NCBI RefSeq assembly: GCF_003946345.1 | Contig: NZ_RHNY01000014.1 | Span: 1-64,000, forward strand | Direction of reading: 5' to 3' | Length of the DNA stretch: 64,000 bases | Source: Levilactobacillus tongjiangensis | GTDB lineage: Bacteria > Bacillota > Bacilli > Lactobacillales > Lactobacillaceae | Shown here: positions 1 to 8,599 of the stretch, in pieces | How the letters are laid out: every line of letters begins with the position of its first letter | How positions within the stretch are numbered: the first letter of the stretch is position 1 | Notes under the pieces: model-generated | What the model was told of the DNA's origin: nothing | Databases searched by the model: none | Seen by the model: only the letters and a program-made list of their open reading frames with translations | Program-made: the position numbers and the translations under genes

Positions 1-20
1 GGGGCAGTGTGCCCCTTTTA
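1..20 (+). terminator. Possible intrinsic terminator at window edge
   Basis: A short GC stem (GGGGCA, loop gtg, TGCCCC) is followed by TTTTATT. It would end a transcript entering from the left, but the upstream context is cut off. Confidence 0.45.
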
Positions 21-100
21 TTATACAAAAAATTGGTGTTGATAGATTTCTCTATCAACACCAAATATCATAGAACCGCCTTTTGTCGCACGTTTCAAAG

Positions 101-136
101 CGCAAAAAGGGTCTGAGACTTCTGTCCCAGACCCTT
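101..136 (-). terminator. Intrinsic terminator of the small membrane protein gene
   Basis: AAGGGTCTG and CAGACCCTT pair around a 12-nt loop. Read on the minus strand the stem is followed by TTTTT, so it ends transcription of the minus-strand gene at 157-336. Confidence 0.75.
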
Positions 137-156
137 CCTACGTTTACTCGGTAAGT

Positions 157-336
157 TTAACTGATACCCATAATGCCGACGCCACCGACGCCCATGCCAA
201 CGATAGCAAAGCAGATCCCGATAATAATGACCCACTTGTGAGTGGTTTCGGTTTTAGCTTTGTGGGCCTGGCTCATCAGAAAGATGCCAACGGCAAGTAG
301 AAAAATACCATTAATGATGTATTGATAGTAGCTCAT
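157..336 (-). CDS. Small two-helix membrane protein, 59 aa
   Basis: I do not recognise a family. The ATG at 336 has a strong upstream ribosome-binding site (AGGAGGAATT). Two hydrophobic segments (about residues 6-21 and 35-58) flank a short polar loop, SQAHKAKTETTHK. The second segment is very glycine-rich (GMGVGGVGIMG), which suits tight helix packing. It is followed directly by its own terminator. It lies 71 bp downstream of the gene at 408-764 on the same strand and may share its transcript. Function is unknown; the gene itself is well supported by start, RBS and terminator. Confidence 0.72.
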   Translation of the reverse strand: MSYYQYIINGIFLLAVGIFLMSQAHKAKTETTHKWVIIIGICFAIVGMGVGGVGIMGIS

Positions 337-407
337 GACTAATTCCTCCTAAGTCGTTCGTTGTTGTGGTTAGTTGGATGTTCGCGAGGGTTAGGGTGAT
401 GTAGCAA

Positions 408-764
408 TTATTCTCGCTCGGCGTCTTCGGCTAATTCCAGCCAAATGGTGAGCGGTGAAGGGATGTAGTCTGGCCAAGCCTCCATCTTTTTGGCGCAGCG
501 GGAGAGTAATGTGCTCTGCCCATCTACAGCTAAGTCTTCGAAAACACTTAACGCCTGCGCGTTGTCCTCAAGGTCGGCCATCAACGTGGGAACGTTGTGC
601 CGCCATTCTTCGACCAAGTCCTGGTAGATGACGATGCGCCGGGCCTGGCTGATTGTGTATTCGACACCCTCATCGTGAAGGTGCTTAACAAATCGATCGT
701 ACTCATTGAAGACGGCCAGCTGGGCCCGTTGCCAATCTGTTTTTTCAAATTCTTTTTCTTTCAT
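408..764 (-). CDS. Hypothetical soluble protein, 118 aa
   Basis: The ATG at 764 follows AGAGGTCGACGAAG. The product is acidic, with no signal peptide or membrane segment, and looks mostly helical (MKEKEFEKTDWQRAQL at the start, LELAEDAERE at the end). It has two cysteine-poor halves and no motif I can name. The small membrane protein gene follows 71 bp downstream on the same strand. No function is proposed. Confidence 0.6.
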   Translation of the reverse strand: MKEKEFEKTDWQRAQLAVFNEYDRFVKHLHDEGVEYTISQARRIVIYQDLVEEWRHNVPTLMADLEDNAQALSVFEDLAVDGQSTLLSRCAKKMEAWPDYIPSPLTIWLELAEDAERE

Positions 765-922
765 CTTCGTCGACCTCTTTGTTTCGTTAGAATAACAGCT
801 TAGTGCTTGGATAAATCTTGAACGTTATCGATTAAGAAATCGTATCATTTATTAGTATATCATTTTCATCGTCAATAGTAAGCGGATTCTTGACAGAAAA
901 ACGGGTGGTTAGGGCCCGGCAA

Positions 923-966
923 CTTAAAACGAGGCTAGGAATTTTCTCCTAACCTCGTTTTAAAAT
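923..966 (-). terminator. Bidirectional intrinsic terminator
   Basis: TTAAAACGAGGCTAGGA and TCCTAACCTCGTTTTAA form a near-perfect stem with A/T tracts on both sides. It ends the minus-strand secreted nuclease cluster. Confidence 0.8.
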
Positions 967-974
967 TCATGACA

Positions 975-1226
975 TTATTTTTCCCAACCACACAATTTGT
1001 AATGATGTTGCTTGGCCCACTTAAGCGAGACGCGTTTTAATTTTTTGGCATGATTCAGGCCCCGACAGTGCTTGTCGTAGTGGTACTTCTTTCCGTGATT
1101 CGGTGCAATCCAGATTTTCTGCGTTTTGGCTTCTGCAGTGGTGGTTGGTGCGGCCAGTGGTTGGGCGGCGCCACCCAATGTAAAGGTGATGGCCAGTAAC
1201 ATGGCGGCTTTGCGTAGTGTTTTCAT
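975..1226 (-). CDS. Small secreted protein with Cys/His C-terminal motif
   Basis: The 83-residue product starts at the ATG at 1226 behind AGGAGGAGCC. Residues 1-25 form a signal peptide (MKTLRKAAML, hydrophobic core, cleavage near QPLA|AP). The mature part carries a C-terminal module with the pattern YHYDKHCRGLNHAKK...LCGW. I know this Cys/His pattern from lactobacillal exported nuclease-associated proteins, where it resembles excalibur-type metal-binding tails. It is the last gene of the minus-strand group with the nuclease (1286-2125) and the tail protein (2125-2721). A metal-binding or substrate-binding accessory role is inference. Confidence 0.68.
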   Translation of the reverse strand: MKTLRKAAMLLAITFTLGGAAQPLAAPTTTAEAKTQKIWIAPNHGKKYHYDKHCRGLNHAKKLKRVSLKWAKQHHYKLCGWEK

Positions 1227-1285
1227 AAGGCTCCTCCTAGGAATAAGTCAGCTTTTTACGTCATCGGGTTTTGGACGACTGGCGC

Positions 1286-2125
1286 TTAGCTAGCTTGACT
1301 ATAGCCAGTGCTGTAGTCAATTTTGTAGCCAGATTCAACGTTAAAAATGTAGACGTTGAAATGGATGGCATTGGAGCCAACAGACTGGGCCCGCATCTGA
1401 ACGCCTCGGGCGACTAGTTCTTGCCCCTTGAAAATGGGAGTCACGGCGTAGCGGACGTAATTGTGACGACTCTGCTTGAGGTAGGTGGCGACATCCATTT
1501 CATTGTGCAACATGGCGGGATTGTTGAGCGACCGGGTCCCAGTCATTAGGTTCTTCAGATTATTGTTTTGACCCGTAAACTGATAGCCGATTAGATGACT
1601 TCGATTGTAAAGCCAGCCATGACTCGTACGTTTGTTATGCCAACCAGTTGGATCGACCGTCAGGGGCTCGCGCTTAGCAGTGGGCATGAGGGATTGGTTC
1701 AAGAGGGCTTCGGCTCCGGTAACGCGGTTCAGATTATCCAATTGGTGGTACGTTTGCCAAGCGCCCGACTTGGTGGCTAGTTGTTTTTTACTGAAACCAG
1801 GATCATTTTGATTGATTGTAATTTCTTGTTCTCCCTGGTAGGTGCGGTCAGCCAATTTTTGCTTAGTGGTTGTTTTCTTTTTGGTTGGCGTCTTTGATGG
1901 CTTTTGGGTAGTTTTCCTGGTGGCTTGCCGGTGATCTAACTTTACTTGGACAGCGTCTAAACGCTTCTTTTCTGCCGAGTTGGCTTTTTCCAGTTTGACG
2001 GCCTGCTTTTCGGGCGTGTGGTTATAAACGGTCTTGGTCTTGGCGGCATCACTCGAACTTGAGCAGCCACCCAACCCGAGCAGCAAAAGACTAAGAGCAA
2101 TCCATAGAAACTGTTTTTTCTTCAT
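1286..2125 (-). CDS. Secreted DNA/RNA non-specific endonuclease (lipoprotein)
   Basis: The 279-residue product is of the beta-beta-alpha-metal EndA/Spd nuclease type, hydrolysing extracellular DNA or RNA with a divalent metal. Residues 1-21 form a lipoprotein signal with lipobox LGGC, so the mature protein should be lipid-anchored. Residues 25-95 are a Lys/Thr-rich linker. The catalytic region (about 150-215) holds YNRSHLIGYQF, with His as general base, and a downstream Asn-rich stretch (NNLKNLMTGTRSLNNP) for metal binding. The motif is NRSH rather than the classical DRGH, as in some streptococcal Spd enzymes. Its ATG overlaps the TAA of the upstream gene (TAATG), implying translational coupling. 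Roles in nucleotide scavenging or DNA uptake are possible. Confidence 0.88.
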   Translation of the reverse strand: MKKKQFLWIALSLLLLGLGGCSSSSDAAKTKTVYNHTPEKQAVKLEKANSAEKKRLDAVQVKLDHRQATRKTTQKPSKTPTKKKTTTKQKLADRTYQGEQEITINQNDPGFSKKQLATKSGAWQTYHQLDNLNRVTGAEALLNQSLMPTAKREPLTVDPTGWHNKRTSHGWLYNRSHLIGYQFTGQNNNLKNLMTGTRSLNNPAMLHNEMDVATYLKQSRHNYVRYAVTPIFKGQELVARGVQMRAQSVGSNAIHFNVYIFNVESGYKIDYSTGYSQAS

Positions 2126-2721
2126 TAGCGTAGCGCCTTTCTATAACCGCCTGCCTGAGCCGCCGCTTCCGACTTGAAGTAGACGGCGTTGGCACTGTTC
2201 ATATGGTAACCAGCTTGATCAGGAGTATGGTAGATTTTCGAATTTTTGTTGCCAACGATGGTCCCAGCCTTGTCAGTTTCCAAGTCACCCTTAGGTTTGG
2301 ATCGACTAGTCTGTGTGGCATGACTGGTGGCGGTGTTGCTGGCCGCAGCCTTGGATGCTGCTCGGCGACTAGCCTGAGCAACACTGCTAGCTTTGTCAGC
2401 TTTGGCAGTAGAGGCGGCGGATGCCGCTTCTTTAGAAGAACTATCGGCTTCATTCAGGGCTAAAATGGCAGTGGCCTGTTTACTAGAAGAGGCTGCCAAC
2501 TTGCGTGATTCTGCTTTGGCCTTGGCTAAACGGTGTGTGCCGATGGCAATGGTCTTCGTTTTGGGCGCAGGTTTAGCCGTGGCCAAACTCCCCAGTGCTC
2601 CAAAGACTAGCAGACAAGCAAAAATGCTTCCCAGAATTTTACGTTTACGAGGCCCCTTGAAGGCCCAATAGGTTGCGGCACCCCATAGAAGCAGCCAAAA
2701 TACGGTAAAGATAACAATCAC
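2125..2721 (-). CDS. Membrane-anchored protein with nuclease-tail domain
   Basis: A 198-residue protein with two N-terminal hydrophobic segments (about 3-21 and 31-48), a long Ala/Ser/Lys low-complexity spacer (50-150) and a C-terminal module with GNKNSKIYHTP, HMNS and EAAAQAGGYRKA. That module is the small Ada-like or nuclease-tail domain often found fused to lactobacillal secreted nucleases; here it is a separate gene one base upstream of the nuclease. The start is GTG at 2721. The SD-like run AAGGGGA is almost adjacent to it, so the exact start is uncertain. The context suggests it positions or assists the nuclease at the cell surface. Confidence 0.72.
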   Translation of the reverse strand: MIVIFTVFWLLLWGAATYWAFKGPRKRKILGSIFACLLVFGALGSLATAKPAPKTKTIAIGTHRLAKAKAESRKLAASSSKQATAILALNEADSSSKEAASAASTAKADKASSVAQASRRAASKAAASNTATSHATQTSRSKPKGDLETDKAGTIVGNKNSKIYHTPDQAGYHMNSANAVYFKSEAAAQAGGYRKALR

Positions 2722-2862
2722 TCCCCTTATTGTGTACGCCCCGACAATCCCCGGTTTAGTGTGACTTAGTTAAAAGTAGTGAAGGGGCTTCTCTAAGCTT
2801 ATGGGTTTTAGCCGTAGATTTCAACGAAAAAAAGAATAATTTCTTAAAGATTGGGAGACTGA

Positions 2863-2927
2863 ACAAAAAAAGCCGATACTTTTGCGTACCGGTCTTCAAT
2901 ACCAATAAAATTGGGGCAACTACCGGT
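2863..2927 (-). promoter_or_regulatory. Candidate transcription attenuator before the nuclease cluster
   Basis: On the minus strand a terminator hairpin (CCGGTAC, loop gcaaaa, GTATCGG, then CTTTTTTT; 2892 down to 2863) is preceded by a second possible fold. ACCGGT at 2922-2927 can pair with ACCGGT at 2888-2893, enclosing a small CCAAT/ATTGG hairpin (2902-2914). The downstream ACCGGT overlaps the 5' arm of the terminator, so the two folds exclude each other. It lies about 140 nt before the nuclease-cluster start and after the mscL terminator. I could not place a convincing promoter or name a ligand. Confidence 0.4.
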
Positions 2928-2979
2928 TCATGGGGAGCCATTTTTGCCGCTGGCTCGGACCATCTTAGTTTTAGAGCAG

Positions 2980-3015
2980 CAAAGAAGGGTTGAGAAAAAT
3001 TCTCAACCCTTCTTC
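2980..3015 (-). terminator. Intrinsic terminator of mscL
   Basis: AAGAAGGGTTGAGAA and TTCTCAACCCTTCTT form a long perfect stem 36 bp beyond the mscL stop codon. It could act in both directions. Confidence 0.8.
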
Positions 3016-3050
3016 TACTAATTTTATTTCGTTGAAACGTGAGCCACTAA

Positions 3051-3437
3051 TTATTTTTGCTGATCATCATGTTTGAGTAGCGTCACGATTTCTTTTAAGT
3101 ATTTTTCTTCATTGGTTGGTTCTGGTTCCGTCGGTTCGTCATCCGCCTTGGCAGGGGCAACCTTGTTTAAAACCTTGACTAGGATGAAGACGACGAAAGC
3201 GATGATCAGAAAGTTAATGATGGCATTGATAAATGCGCCATATTTAAAATGGGCATCCCCAACGGTGAAGACCAGGTTGGAGAAGTCAATACTACCAACG
3301 AATAGGCCAATGAGGGGATTAATCAGGTTATTGACCAAGGAATTAACGATAGCTGTGAATGCAGCCCCAACGATAACCCCAACAGCTAGATCCATGACAT
3401 TGCCGCGAGCAATGAACTCTTTGAACTCCTTTAACAA
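3051..3437 (-). CDS. mscL: Large-conductance mechanosensitive channel MscL
   Basis: The 128-residue product matches MscL in length and pattern: an amphipathic N-terminal helix ([20 protein letters not shown]), TM1 with the glycine/alanine-rich [16 protein letters not shown], an extracellular loop, TM2 ([21 protein letters not shown]) and a charged cytoplasmic C-terminal helix ending in [10 protein letters not shown]. It forms a homopentameric pore that opens under membrane tension during hypo-osmotic shock. The start codon is TTG at 3437, supported by GGGAGGACG 9 nt upstream. It is monocistronic with its own terminator. Confidence 0.96.
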   Translation of the reverse strand: MLKEFKEFIARGNVMDLAVGVIVGAAFTAIVNSLVNNLINPLIGLFVGSIDFSNLVFTVGDAHFKYGAFINAIINFLIIAFVVFILVKVLNKVAPAKADDEPTEPEPTNEEKYLKEIVTLLKHDDQQK

Positions 3438-3562
3438 AATAAACGTCCTCCCATATGAAATTTTCTTTAACTTCCATTCTTAACGATTCCGGGTGAAATT
3501 GCAACAGAAATGCTGGGGCTAGTTTTTCAAGTTATCCAGCGAATTGGGCGGAAATTGCGTAG

Positions 3563-3783
3563 CAGCTATGTTATAATGTAAGTGGTTTCACAAACGATAA
3601 CGGATAGCTGAAAGTTGGTTTCAGAGGTCGCATAAAAGTCTTGGCAGCGTGGACTTTTTGCTTGCAATCCTCGCCGAAATCAACTATTATCAATTATTGA
3701 TACATTTTAATGGGTTTGGGCAACCGAAGAGGCCTTAAAATGTTTTGAGAACCGAGTAGATTGTCATTTAGGAGGTGATTACC
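3563..3783 (+). promoter_or_regulatory. Promoter -10 and structured leader before 3784
   Basis: TATAAT at 3571-3576 opens a stretch of about 200 nt without a gene. Two hairpins follow: CTGAAA/TTTCAG (3608-3624), then AAAAGTC/GACTTTTT (3634-3659), a weak stem ending in a U-run. The stretch ends in a perfect anti-16S sequence, AGGAGGTGAT, before the ATG at 3784. It may be a leader with an attenuator or a short independent RNA. I recognise no known riboswitch. Confidence 0.35.
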
Positions 3784-4101
3784 ATGCTGAGTCGAACCAA
3801 GGAGTTTTTACGGCAACATAACTATCGTTACGAAAAGTCGTATATTCGGCCACTGATGGCGCCAGAGAGCGTCTACGTCTTTAAATTCGGTCAAGATTCG
3901 CTCAATAACCGGGTAATCATTCGTTATGGTCACACCTGGACCGGGCGTCAGCGAATCAACGAGATTGATTTGCGACTGCACAAGCAAAAGCATCCACGGG
4001 TGTTTCAAAATGAAGCGGATATGTTAGACTATTTAGAAGTCAACTTGGCGAAGCGTGAACAACACAATGCCAAACATCCCAACGATGCCGAGAAAGTCTA
4101 A
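3784..4101 (+). CDS. Conserved hypothetical protein upstream of prmA, 105 aa
   Basis: The start is set at the ATG at 3784, which follows the perfect Shine-Dalgarno AGGAGGTGAT at 3770-3779; the in-frame GTG at 3775 lies inside it. The product is soluble and basic, with no signal or membrane segment. Recognisable stretches are MLSRTKEFLRQHNYRYEKSY, YVFKFGQDSLNNRVIIRYGH and ADMLDYLEVNLAKRE. I do not know its function. A strong terminator at 4135-4174 separates it from prmA. Confidence 0.7.
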   Translation: MLSRTKEFLRQHNYRYEKSYIRPLMAPESVYVFKFGQDSLNNRVIIRYGHTWTGRQRINEIDLRLHKQKHPRVFQNEADMLDYLEVNLAKREQHNAKHPNDAEKV

Positions 4102-4134
4102 GGCTGTTCCATCAATTATTTAATGTTTAGCGGT

Positions 4135-4174
4135 GAGCTGGTGACAATGTTTGGTTGTTACCAGCTCTTTTTTT
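4135..4174 (+). terminator. Intrinsic terminator between 3784-4101 and prmA
   Basis: GAGCTGGTGACAA and TTGTTACCAGCTC pair fully with one wobble and are followed by TTTTTTT. Confidence 0.88.
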
Positions 4175-4208
4175 AATATTTTTTAAAATTATAGGAGGAA
4201 ATCTATCC

Positions 4209-5159
4209 ATGCAATGGACCGAAGTCAGCGTTTTGACGACTAACGAGGCCGTTGAAGCGGTCAGCAATATCTTACAGGAAGCCGGGGCTAGTGGCGTTAA
4301 AATCGACGACGCTCTAGACTTTGCTAACCTCAAGCCAGGCAAATACGGCGAAATTGTCGACTTAACGACGATTCCGCACAGAACGACCGGTGCTGAGATT
4401 ACGGCGTACTATCCAGAGACAGTGTTCGTTCCAGAAATTTTGCCAACTATTCGGCAACGCGTTCAGGAACTCGCTAAGTTTGGATTGGACGCAACACCAG
4501 GAAAAGTCACGAGTCAGGCTGTTGATGATGAAAGCTGGGCGACAGCTTGGCAAAAATACTACCATCCAGTCCGGGTGACCCGGTACCTGACGGTCAGTTC
4601 CAGCTGGGAAAACTATCAACCAGTTCAGGACGGCGAACACGTTATTCGTTTGGACCCAGGGATGGCGTTTGGGACGGGGGCCCATCCAACGACGCGGCTA
4701 TCCATGACAGCGTTAGAGATGGTCGTCCGTGGTGGTGAATCCATGTACGACGTTGGAACCGGTTCTGGTGTCCTGAGTATTGCCGCCAAATACATGGGTG
4801 TCGACAAGATTACGGCCTTTGATTTAGATGATGTTGCCGTGCGTTCAGCTAAGACTAATTTAGACTTGAATCCGGTGGCTAAGGACATTATTGCGAAGCC
4901 CAACGACCTTTTAAAGGGGATTCATCAGCCAGTTGATTTGGTGGTGGCCAATATTTTGGCGGAAATCATTTTGCCATTGATTCCACAAGCCTGGGAAAAC
5001 CTCAATGAAGGGGGCTACTTCCTGACATCTGGTATCATTGCTGACAAACTGGATGAAGTGGTAGCTGCCCAGGTCAAGCAAGGGTTTATTATTGATAATG
5101 TATTACAAATGAAGGATTGGCGTGGCGTCATTGCCCACAAACCGACGGAGGATGAATAG
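4209..5159 (+). CDS. prmA: Ribosomal protein L11 methyltransferase
   Basis: PrmA transfers methyl groups from S-adenosylmethionine to ribosomal protein L11. The 316-residue protein has an N-terminal substrate-recognition domain (1-about 110) and a class I methyltransferase domain with SAM motif [14 protein letters not shown] (about 177-190), an acidic ribose-binding motif (AFDLDDVAV) and the catalytic-region signature [13 protein letters not shown] start at ATG 4209 behind AGGAGGAA rather than further upstream, because the alternative start lies in the preceding terminator. rsmE follows 2 bp later, the usual pairing in Firmicutes. Confidence 0.95.
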   Translation: MQWTEVSVLTTNEAVEAVSNILQEAGASGVKIDDALDFANLKPGKYGEIVDLTTIPHRTTGAEITAYYPETVFVPEILPTIRQRVQELAKFGLDATPGKVTSQAVDDESWATAWQKYYHPVRVTRYLTVSSSWENYQPVQDGEHVIRLDPGMAFGTGAHPTTRLSMTALEMVVRGGESMYDVGTGSGVLSIAAKYMGVDKITAFDLDDVAVRSAKTNLDLNPVAKDIIAKPNDLLKGIHQPVDLVVANILAEIILPLIPQAWENLNEGGYFLTSGIIADKLDEVVAAQVKQGFIIDNVLQMKDWRGVIAHKPTEDE

Positions 5160-5161
5160 GC

Positions 5162-5908
5162 ATGCAACGGTATTTTCTTGAAGATGCCCATCAAGATCAG
5201 GATGTTTTAACATTACCAACGGATATTGCGCATCACTGGGTCACCGTGCTGCGAGCACAGACGGGCGCCGTCGCGGAGTTTGTTGACCAGACGGCTCACT
5301 TGTTCCATGGTGAGTTGCAGACGCTGACAGAAGACAAAGCGACAGTCAAATTGACGGCTGTGGCGACACCACCAGTGGAGTTGCCCGTGACGGTCACGAT
5401 TGCCTGTGGCTTACCCAAGCAGGAGAAAGCTGAGTGGATCACGCAGAAAGCCACTGAACTAGGCGTTGATCACATTATTTTCTTCGGTGGTGACTGGTCG
5501 GTGGCTAAGTGGCAACCCAACAAAGTGGCCAAAAAGTTAGCTCGCTTAACCAAAATCGCGCATGGTGCGGCTGAACAGTCACACCGGTTGCGGCGACCGA
5601 TGCTGAGCTACGCGTCTGACCTGCGGGCGGTATTTCAAGCAGCACCGACAGACGTCCGGTTATTGGCCTACGAAGAATCGGCCAAACAGGGTGAACAAAG
5701 TGCGCTGAATCAGCAGTTACAGGCGTTAAAACCGAAGCAAAGTCTCCTAGCTATCTTTGGCCCCGAGGGCGGTATCAGTCCGGCTGAGGTCCAACTAGCA
5801 CAGGAAAATCAGGCAATATTGGCGGGGTTAGGTCCCCGGATATTACGAACCGAGACGGCACCGTTATATTTGTTGTCAGCGGTTTCGGTGGTTATGGAAC
5901 TACAGTAA
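5162..5908 (+). CDS. rsmE: 16S rRNA (uracil-1498-N3)-methyltransferase
   Basis: The 248-residue product is a SPOUT-family methyltransferase that makes m3U1498 in 16S rRNA. It has an N-terminal PUA-like domain (MQRYFLEDAHQDQDVLTLP) and a C-terminal knotted SAM-binding domain. The diagnostic motifs QKATELGVDHI, FGPEGGISPAEV and LGPRILRTETAPL are all present. The ATG at 5162 lies 2 bp after the prmA stop, so the two are co-transcribed. Confidence 0.95.
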   Translation: MQRYFLEDAHQDQDVLTLPTDIAHHWVTVLRAQTGAVAEFVDQTAHLFHGELQTLTEDKATVKLTAVATPPVELPVTVTIACGLPKQEKAEWITQKATELGVDHIIFFGGDWSVAKWQPNKVAKKLARLTKIAHGAAEQSHRLRRPMLSYASDLRAVFQAAPTDVRLLAYEESAKQGEQSALNQQLQALKPKQSLLAIFGPEGGISPAEVQLAQENQAILAGLGPRILRTETAPLYLLSAVSVVMELQ

Positions 5909-5974
5909 CCAAGACAACCAGGTGAAATCTCCCCTGAAACATGCTAAAATAGTTGCAATTATTAAGAGAGATGG

Positions 5975-6319
5975 GTGAGTTGGATGGCGTTTTTGGAACG
6001 CATTGGGTGGCGGTATTGGGTCGTTGCCTTAATTATGGGATTGGGGTTACCAGCATTAGCGATGGGAATTGGTTTGAGTCCCGTCTGGCGATTTGGGGGT
6101 CTGCTGGTCATCATCAATGGCTGTTTAGCCATCGTGCTGGGGCGCGGTATCTATCGGCGCACACAACCGGGCTGGTGGTTATTGATTTGGCCCGTAATCT
6201 ATTTGTTGGGAGCCGTTTGGTTTCTACCAAAGTACACACGGTATTTTGCGATTGTTTATCTTTGTCTGTCCTATCTCGCATACGGACTGACGCAAAACAA
6301 GATTGAAAAGGAATCATAA
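5975..6319 (+). CDS. Small multi-pass membrane protein, 114 aa
   Basis: A hydrophobic protein with about four membrane segments (roughly residues 12-34, 38-57, 66-83 and 87-105). It sits between rsmE and the (p)ppGpp gene. The frame starts at GTG 5975 or ATG 5984; AAGAGAG at 5964-5970 suits either. A second overlapping frame at 5953-6306 lacks membrane-protein composition and is a shadow. No family is recognised and no function is proposed. Confidence 0.6.
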   Translation: MSWMAFLERIGWRYWVVALIMGLGLPALAMGIGLSPVWRFGGLLVIINGCLAIVLGRGIYRRTQPGWWLLIWPVIYLLGAVWFLPKYTRYFAIVYLCLSYLAYGLTQNKIEKES

Positions 6320-6347
6320 TTTAAAAAACTAAGGGTGGTGGCGTCCA

Positions 6348-8585
6348 ATGACCAAAGAACGCGTCTGGACGGCTGATGAAGTAATTGCCAGAGTCAATGA
6401 ATATATGAATGCAGAACACGTTGAAATGGTGGTGCAAGCCTGTCATTTTGCGACGATTGCCCACAAGGATCAACACCGCCAGTCTGGCGAGCCTTATATT
6501 ATGCATCCAATTCAGGTTGCGGGTATTCTGGCAGACTTGAATATGGACCCAGAAACGGTTTCCGCAGGTTTTCTCCACGATATTGTTGAGGATACGGGGG
6601 CCACTCTGAGTGATGTTCGAGAACTTTTTGGCGACGACGTGGCTTTGATCGTTGATGGTGTCACAAAGCTTGGTAAGATCAAGTATAAGTCGAACAGGGA
6701 ACAACTGGCTGAAAACCACCGGAAATTGTTGCTCGCAATGTCCAAGGACATTCGGGTCATGATCGTGAAGCTGGCTGACCGGCTGCACAACATGCGGACC
6801 CTGGAGCATTTACGTCCTGACAAGCAACGGCGAATTGCCAATGAAACTTTGGAAATTTACGCACCATTGGCTGATCGGTTAGGGATTAGCACCATCAAGT
6901 GGGAACTGGAAGATATTTCGCTGCGGTACCTAAATCCACAGCAATACTACCGCATTGTCCACCTGATGAATTCTCGGCGTGATCAACGAGAAGAATACAT
7001 TGCGGCGGCCATCAAGGTCATTCAGGAGTCGATCAGTGACTTGAAGATCACGCCTGATATTTACGGTCGACCTAAGCATATTTACTCCGTTTATCGGAAA
7101 ATGAAGGATCAACACAAACAATTCAGTCAAATTTACGATCTCCTGGCTATCCGGGTAATCGTCGATACCATTAAGGATTGTTATGCTGTGTTGGGCGCCA
7201 TTCACTCACAGTGGAAGCCAATGCCCGGTCGGTTCAAGGACTACATCGCGATGCCTAAGGCCAACATGTACCAATCCTTGCATACCACGGTTATTGGTCC
7301 AGAAGGTAAGCCACTTGAAGTTCAGATTCGGACCAAGGAAATGCACGCGGTCGCTGAATACGGGGTCGCTGCGCACTGGGCTTACAAGGAAGGTGTCAAG
7401 GACAAGGTTCAAGAGACCAATTCTGGTGACAAGCTGAACCTGTTCAAACACATTATTGAGTTGCAGGAAGATACCGATGACGCGTCTGATTTCATGGACA
7501 GTGTTAAAGGTGAACTCTTTGGTGACCACGTTTACGCGTTCACGCCAAAGGGCGATGTCTTGGAACTGCCCAAGGGTGCTGGGCCACTTGATATGGCTTA
7601 TGCAATTCACACCGAGGTTGGTCACCATACTACTGGGGCGACTATCAACGGAAAAATTGTGCCGTTGAACTACGAAATTAAGAACGGGGACATCGTGGAT
7701 ATTCGGACGTCCTCCAGTTCAGCGGGACCAAGTCGTGACTGGATGAAACTGGTTTCCACGCGGCGCGCACGCAATAAAATTAAGCAATTCTTCCGGCAGA
7801 CTGACCGGGAGCAGAACATTGTGGCTGGTCAAGAAACCATTGAGCGTACGATTCGTGAGCTGGGTTATGATCCGAAGCAGTTAATGACCAAAGAAAACAT
7901 GGATAAGGTCACAGCTAAGCTTCATTATCAACACGGGGATGATCTGCTGGCCGCCGTAGGTTTTGGTGATATTCAACCACGGGGGGTCGCTAACCGGTTG
8001 ACTGATGGTATCCGCCAAGCCGAAGAGGTTAAGCGGCGGCGTCAGGAAGAAAAGGAATTACTGGAAGAACACCAGACGATCAAAAATGATGCTGATACGG
8101 ATAAAAAAGTTCGTAAGGACAAGGATAAAGACTCCGATGGTGTGGTTATTGAGGGTGTTGATAACTTGCTCATTCGGCTGAGTCATTGTTGTTCACCGGT
8201 CCCTGGGGATGATATTGTTGGTTATATTACCAAAGGCCGGGGAGTTTCCGTTCACCGGACGGATTGCCCGAACGTGAAGAACGCCGAGGACAATGGTGAA
8301 CGAATCGTGGCAGTTCGCTGGGGGAATATGGCTGGCGATAAGACCAATTACAATGCCGATATCGAAGTTCAGGGCTATAACCGTAATGGGTTGTTGAATG
8401 ATGTCTTACGAACGATCAACAACAATACCAAGTATCTCACCTCCATCAATGGGAAGGTTGACCACAATAAGATGGCCACGATTTCTGTGAGTCTGGGTAC
8501 GCGGAGCACCTTGGAATTGCAACGGATTTTGGATAACATTAAGAACATTGCGGACGTTTACGTCGTTAAGCGGGCGTTCCACTAG
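6348..8585 (+). CDS. rel: Bifunctional (p)ppGpp synthetase/hydrolase (Rel/RSH)
   Basis: This long RSH protein (745 aa) makes and degrades the stringent-response alarmone. In order it has an HD hydrolase domain with intact HD (LHDIVEDT, residues 77-78), a RelA/SpoT synthetase domain (about 230-400, with [11 protein letters not shown] and [14 protein letters not shown]), a TGS domain ([19 protein letters not shown]), a charged linker rich in Lys/Glu/Asp, a conserved-cysteine region ([16 protein letters not shown]) and a C-terminal ACT/RRM domain. Both catalytic halves look intact. The ATG at 6348 follows a GGTGGTGG-type RBS. dtd follows closely, the standard Firmicutes arrangement. Confidence 0.97.
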   Translation: MTKERVWTADEVIARVNEYMNAEHVEMVVQACHFATIAHKDQHRQSGEPYIMHPIQVAGILADLNMDPETVSAGFLHDIVEDTGATLSDVRELFGDDVALIVDGVTKLGKIKYKSNREQLAENHRKLLLAMSKDIRVMIVKLADRLHNMRTLEHLRPDKQRRIANETLEIYAPLADRLGISTIKWELEDISLRYLNPQQYYRIVHLMNSRRDQREEYIAAAIKVIQESISDLKITPDIYGRPKHIYSVYRKMKDQHKQFSQIYDLLAIRVIVDTIKDCYAVLGAIHSQWKPMPGRFKDYIAMPKANMYQSLHTTVIGPEGKPLEVQIRTKEMHAVAEYGVAAHWAYKEGVKDKVQETNSGDKLNLFKHIIELQEDTDDASDFMDSVKGELFGDHVYAFTPKGDVLELPKGAGPLDMAYAIHTEVGHHTTGATINGKIVPLNYEIKNGDIVDIRTSSSSAGPSRDWMKLVSTRRARNKIKQFFRQTDREQNIVAGQETIERTIRELGYDPKQLMTKENMDKVTAKLHYQHGDDLLAAVGFGDIQPRGVANRLTDGIRQAEEVKRRRQEEKELLEEHQTIKNDADTDKKVRKDKDKDSDGVVIEGVDNLLIRLSHCCSPVPGDDIVGYITKGRGVSVHRTDCPNVKNAEDNGERIVAVRWGNMAGDKTNYNADIEVQGYNRNGLLNDVLRTINNNTKYLTSINGKVDHNKMATISVSLGTRSTLELQRILDNIKNIADVYVVKRAFH

Positions 8586-8599
8586 AAGGGCGGTTGACG

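Noticed and set aside
2756-2941. 61-codon minus-strand frame before the nuclease cluster
   Set aside because: No RBS; it overlaps the candidate attenuator hairpins, and its composition follows the U-rich terminator.
5953-6306. 117-codon frame overlapping the small membrane protein
   Set aside because: The other frame (5975-6319) has clear membrane-protein composition and a spaced RBS; this one is its shadow.
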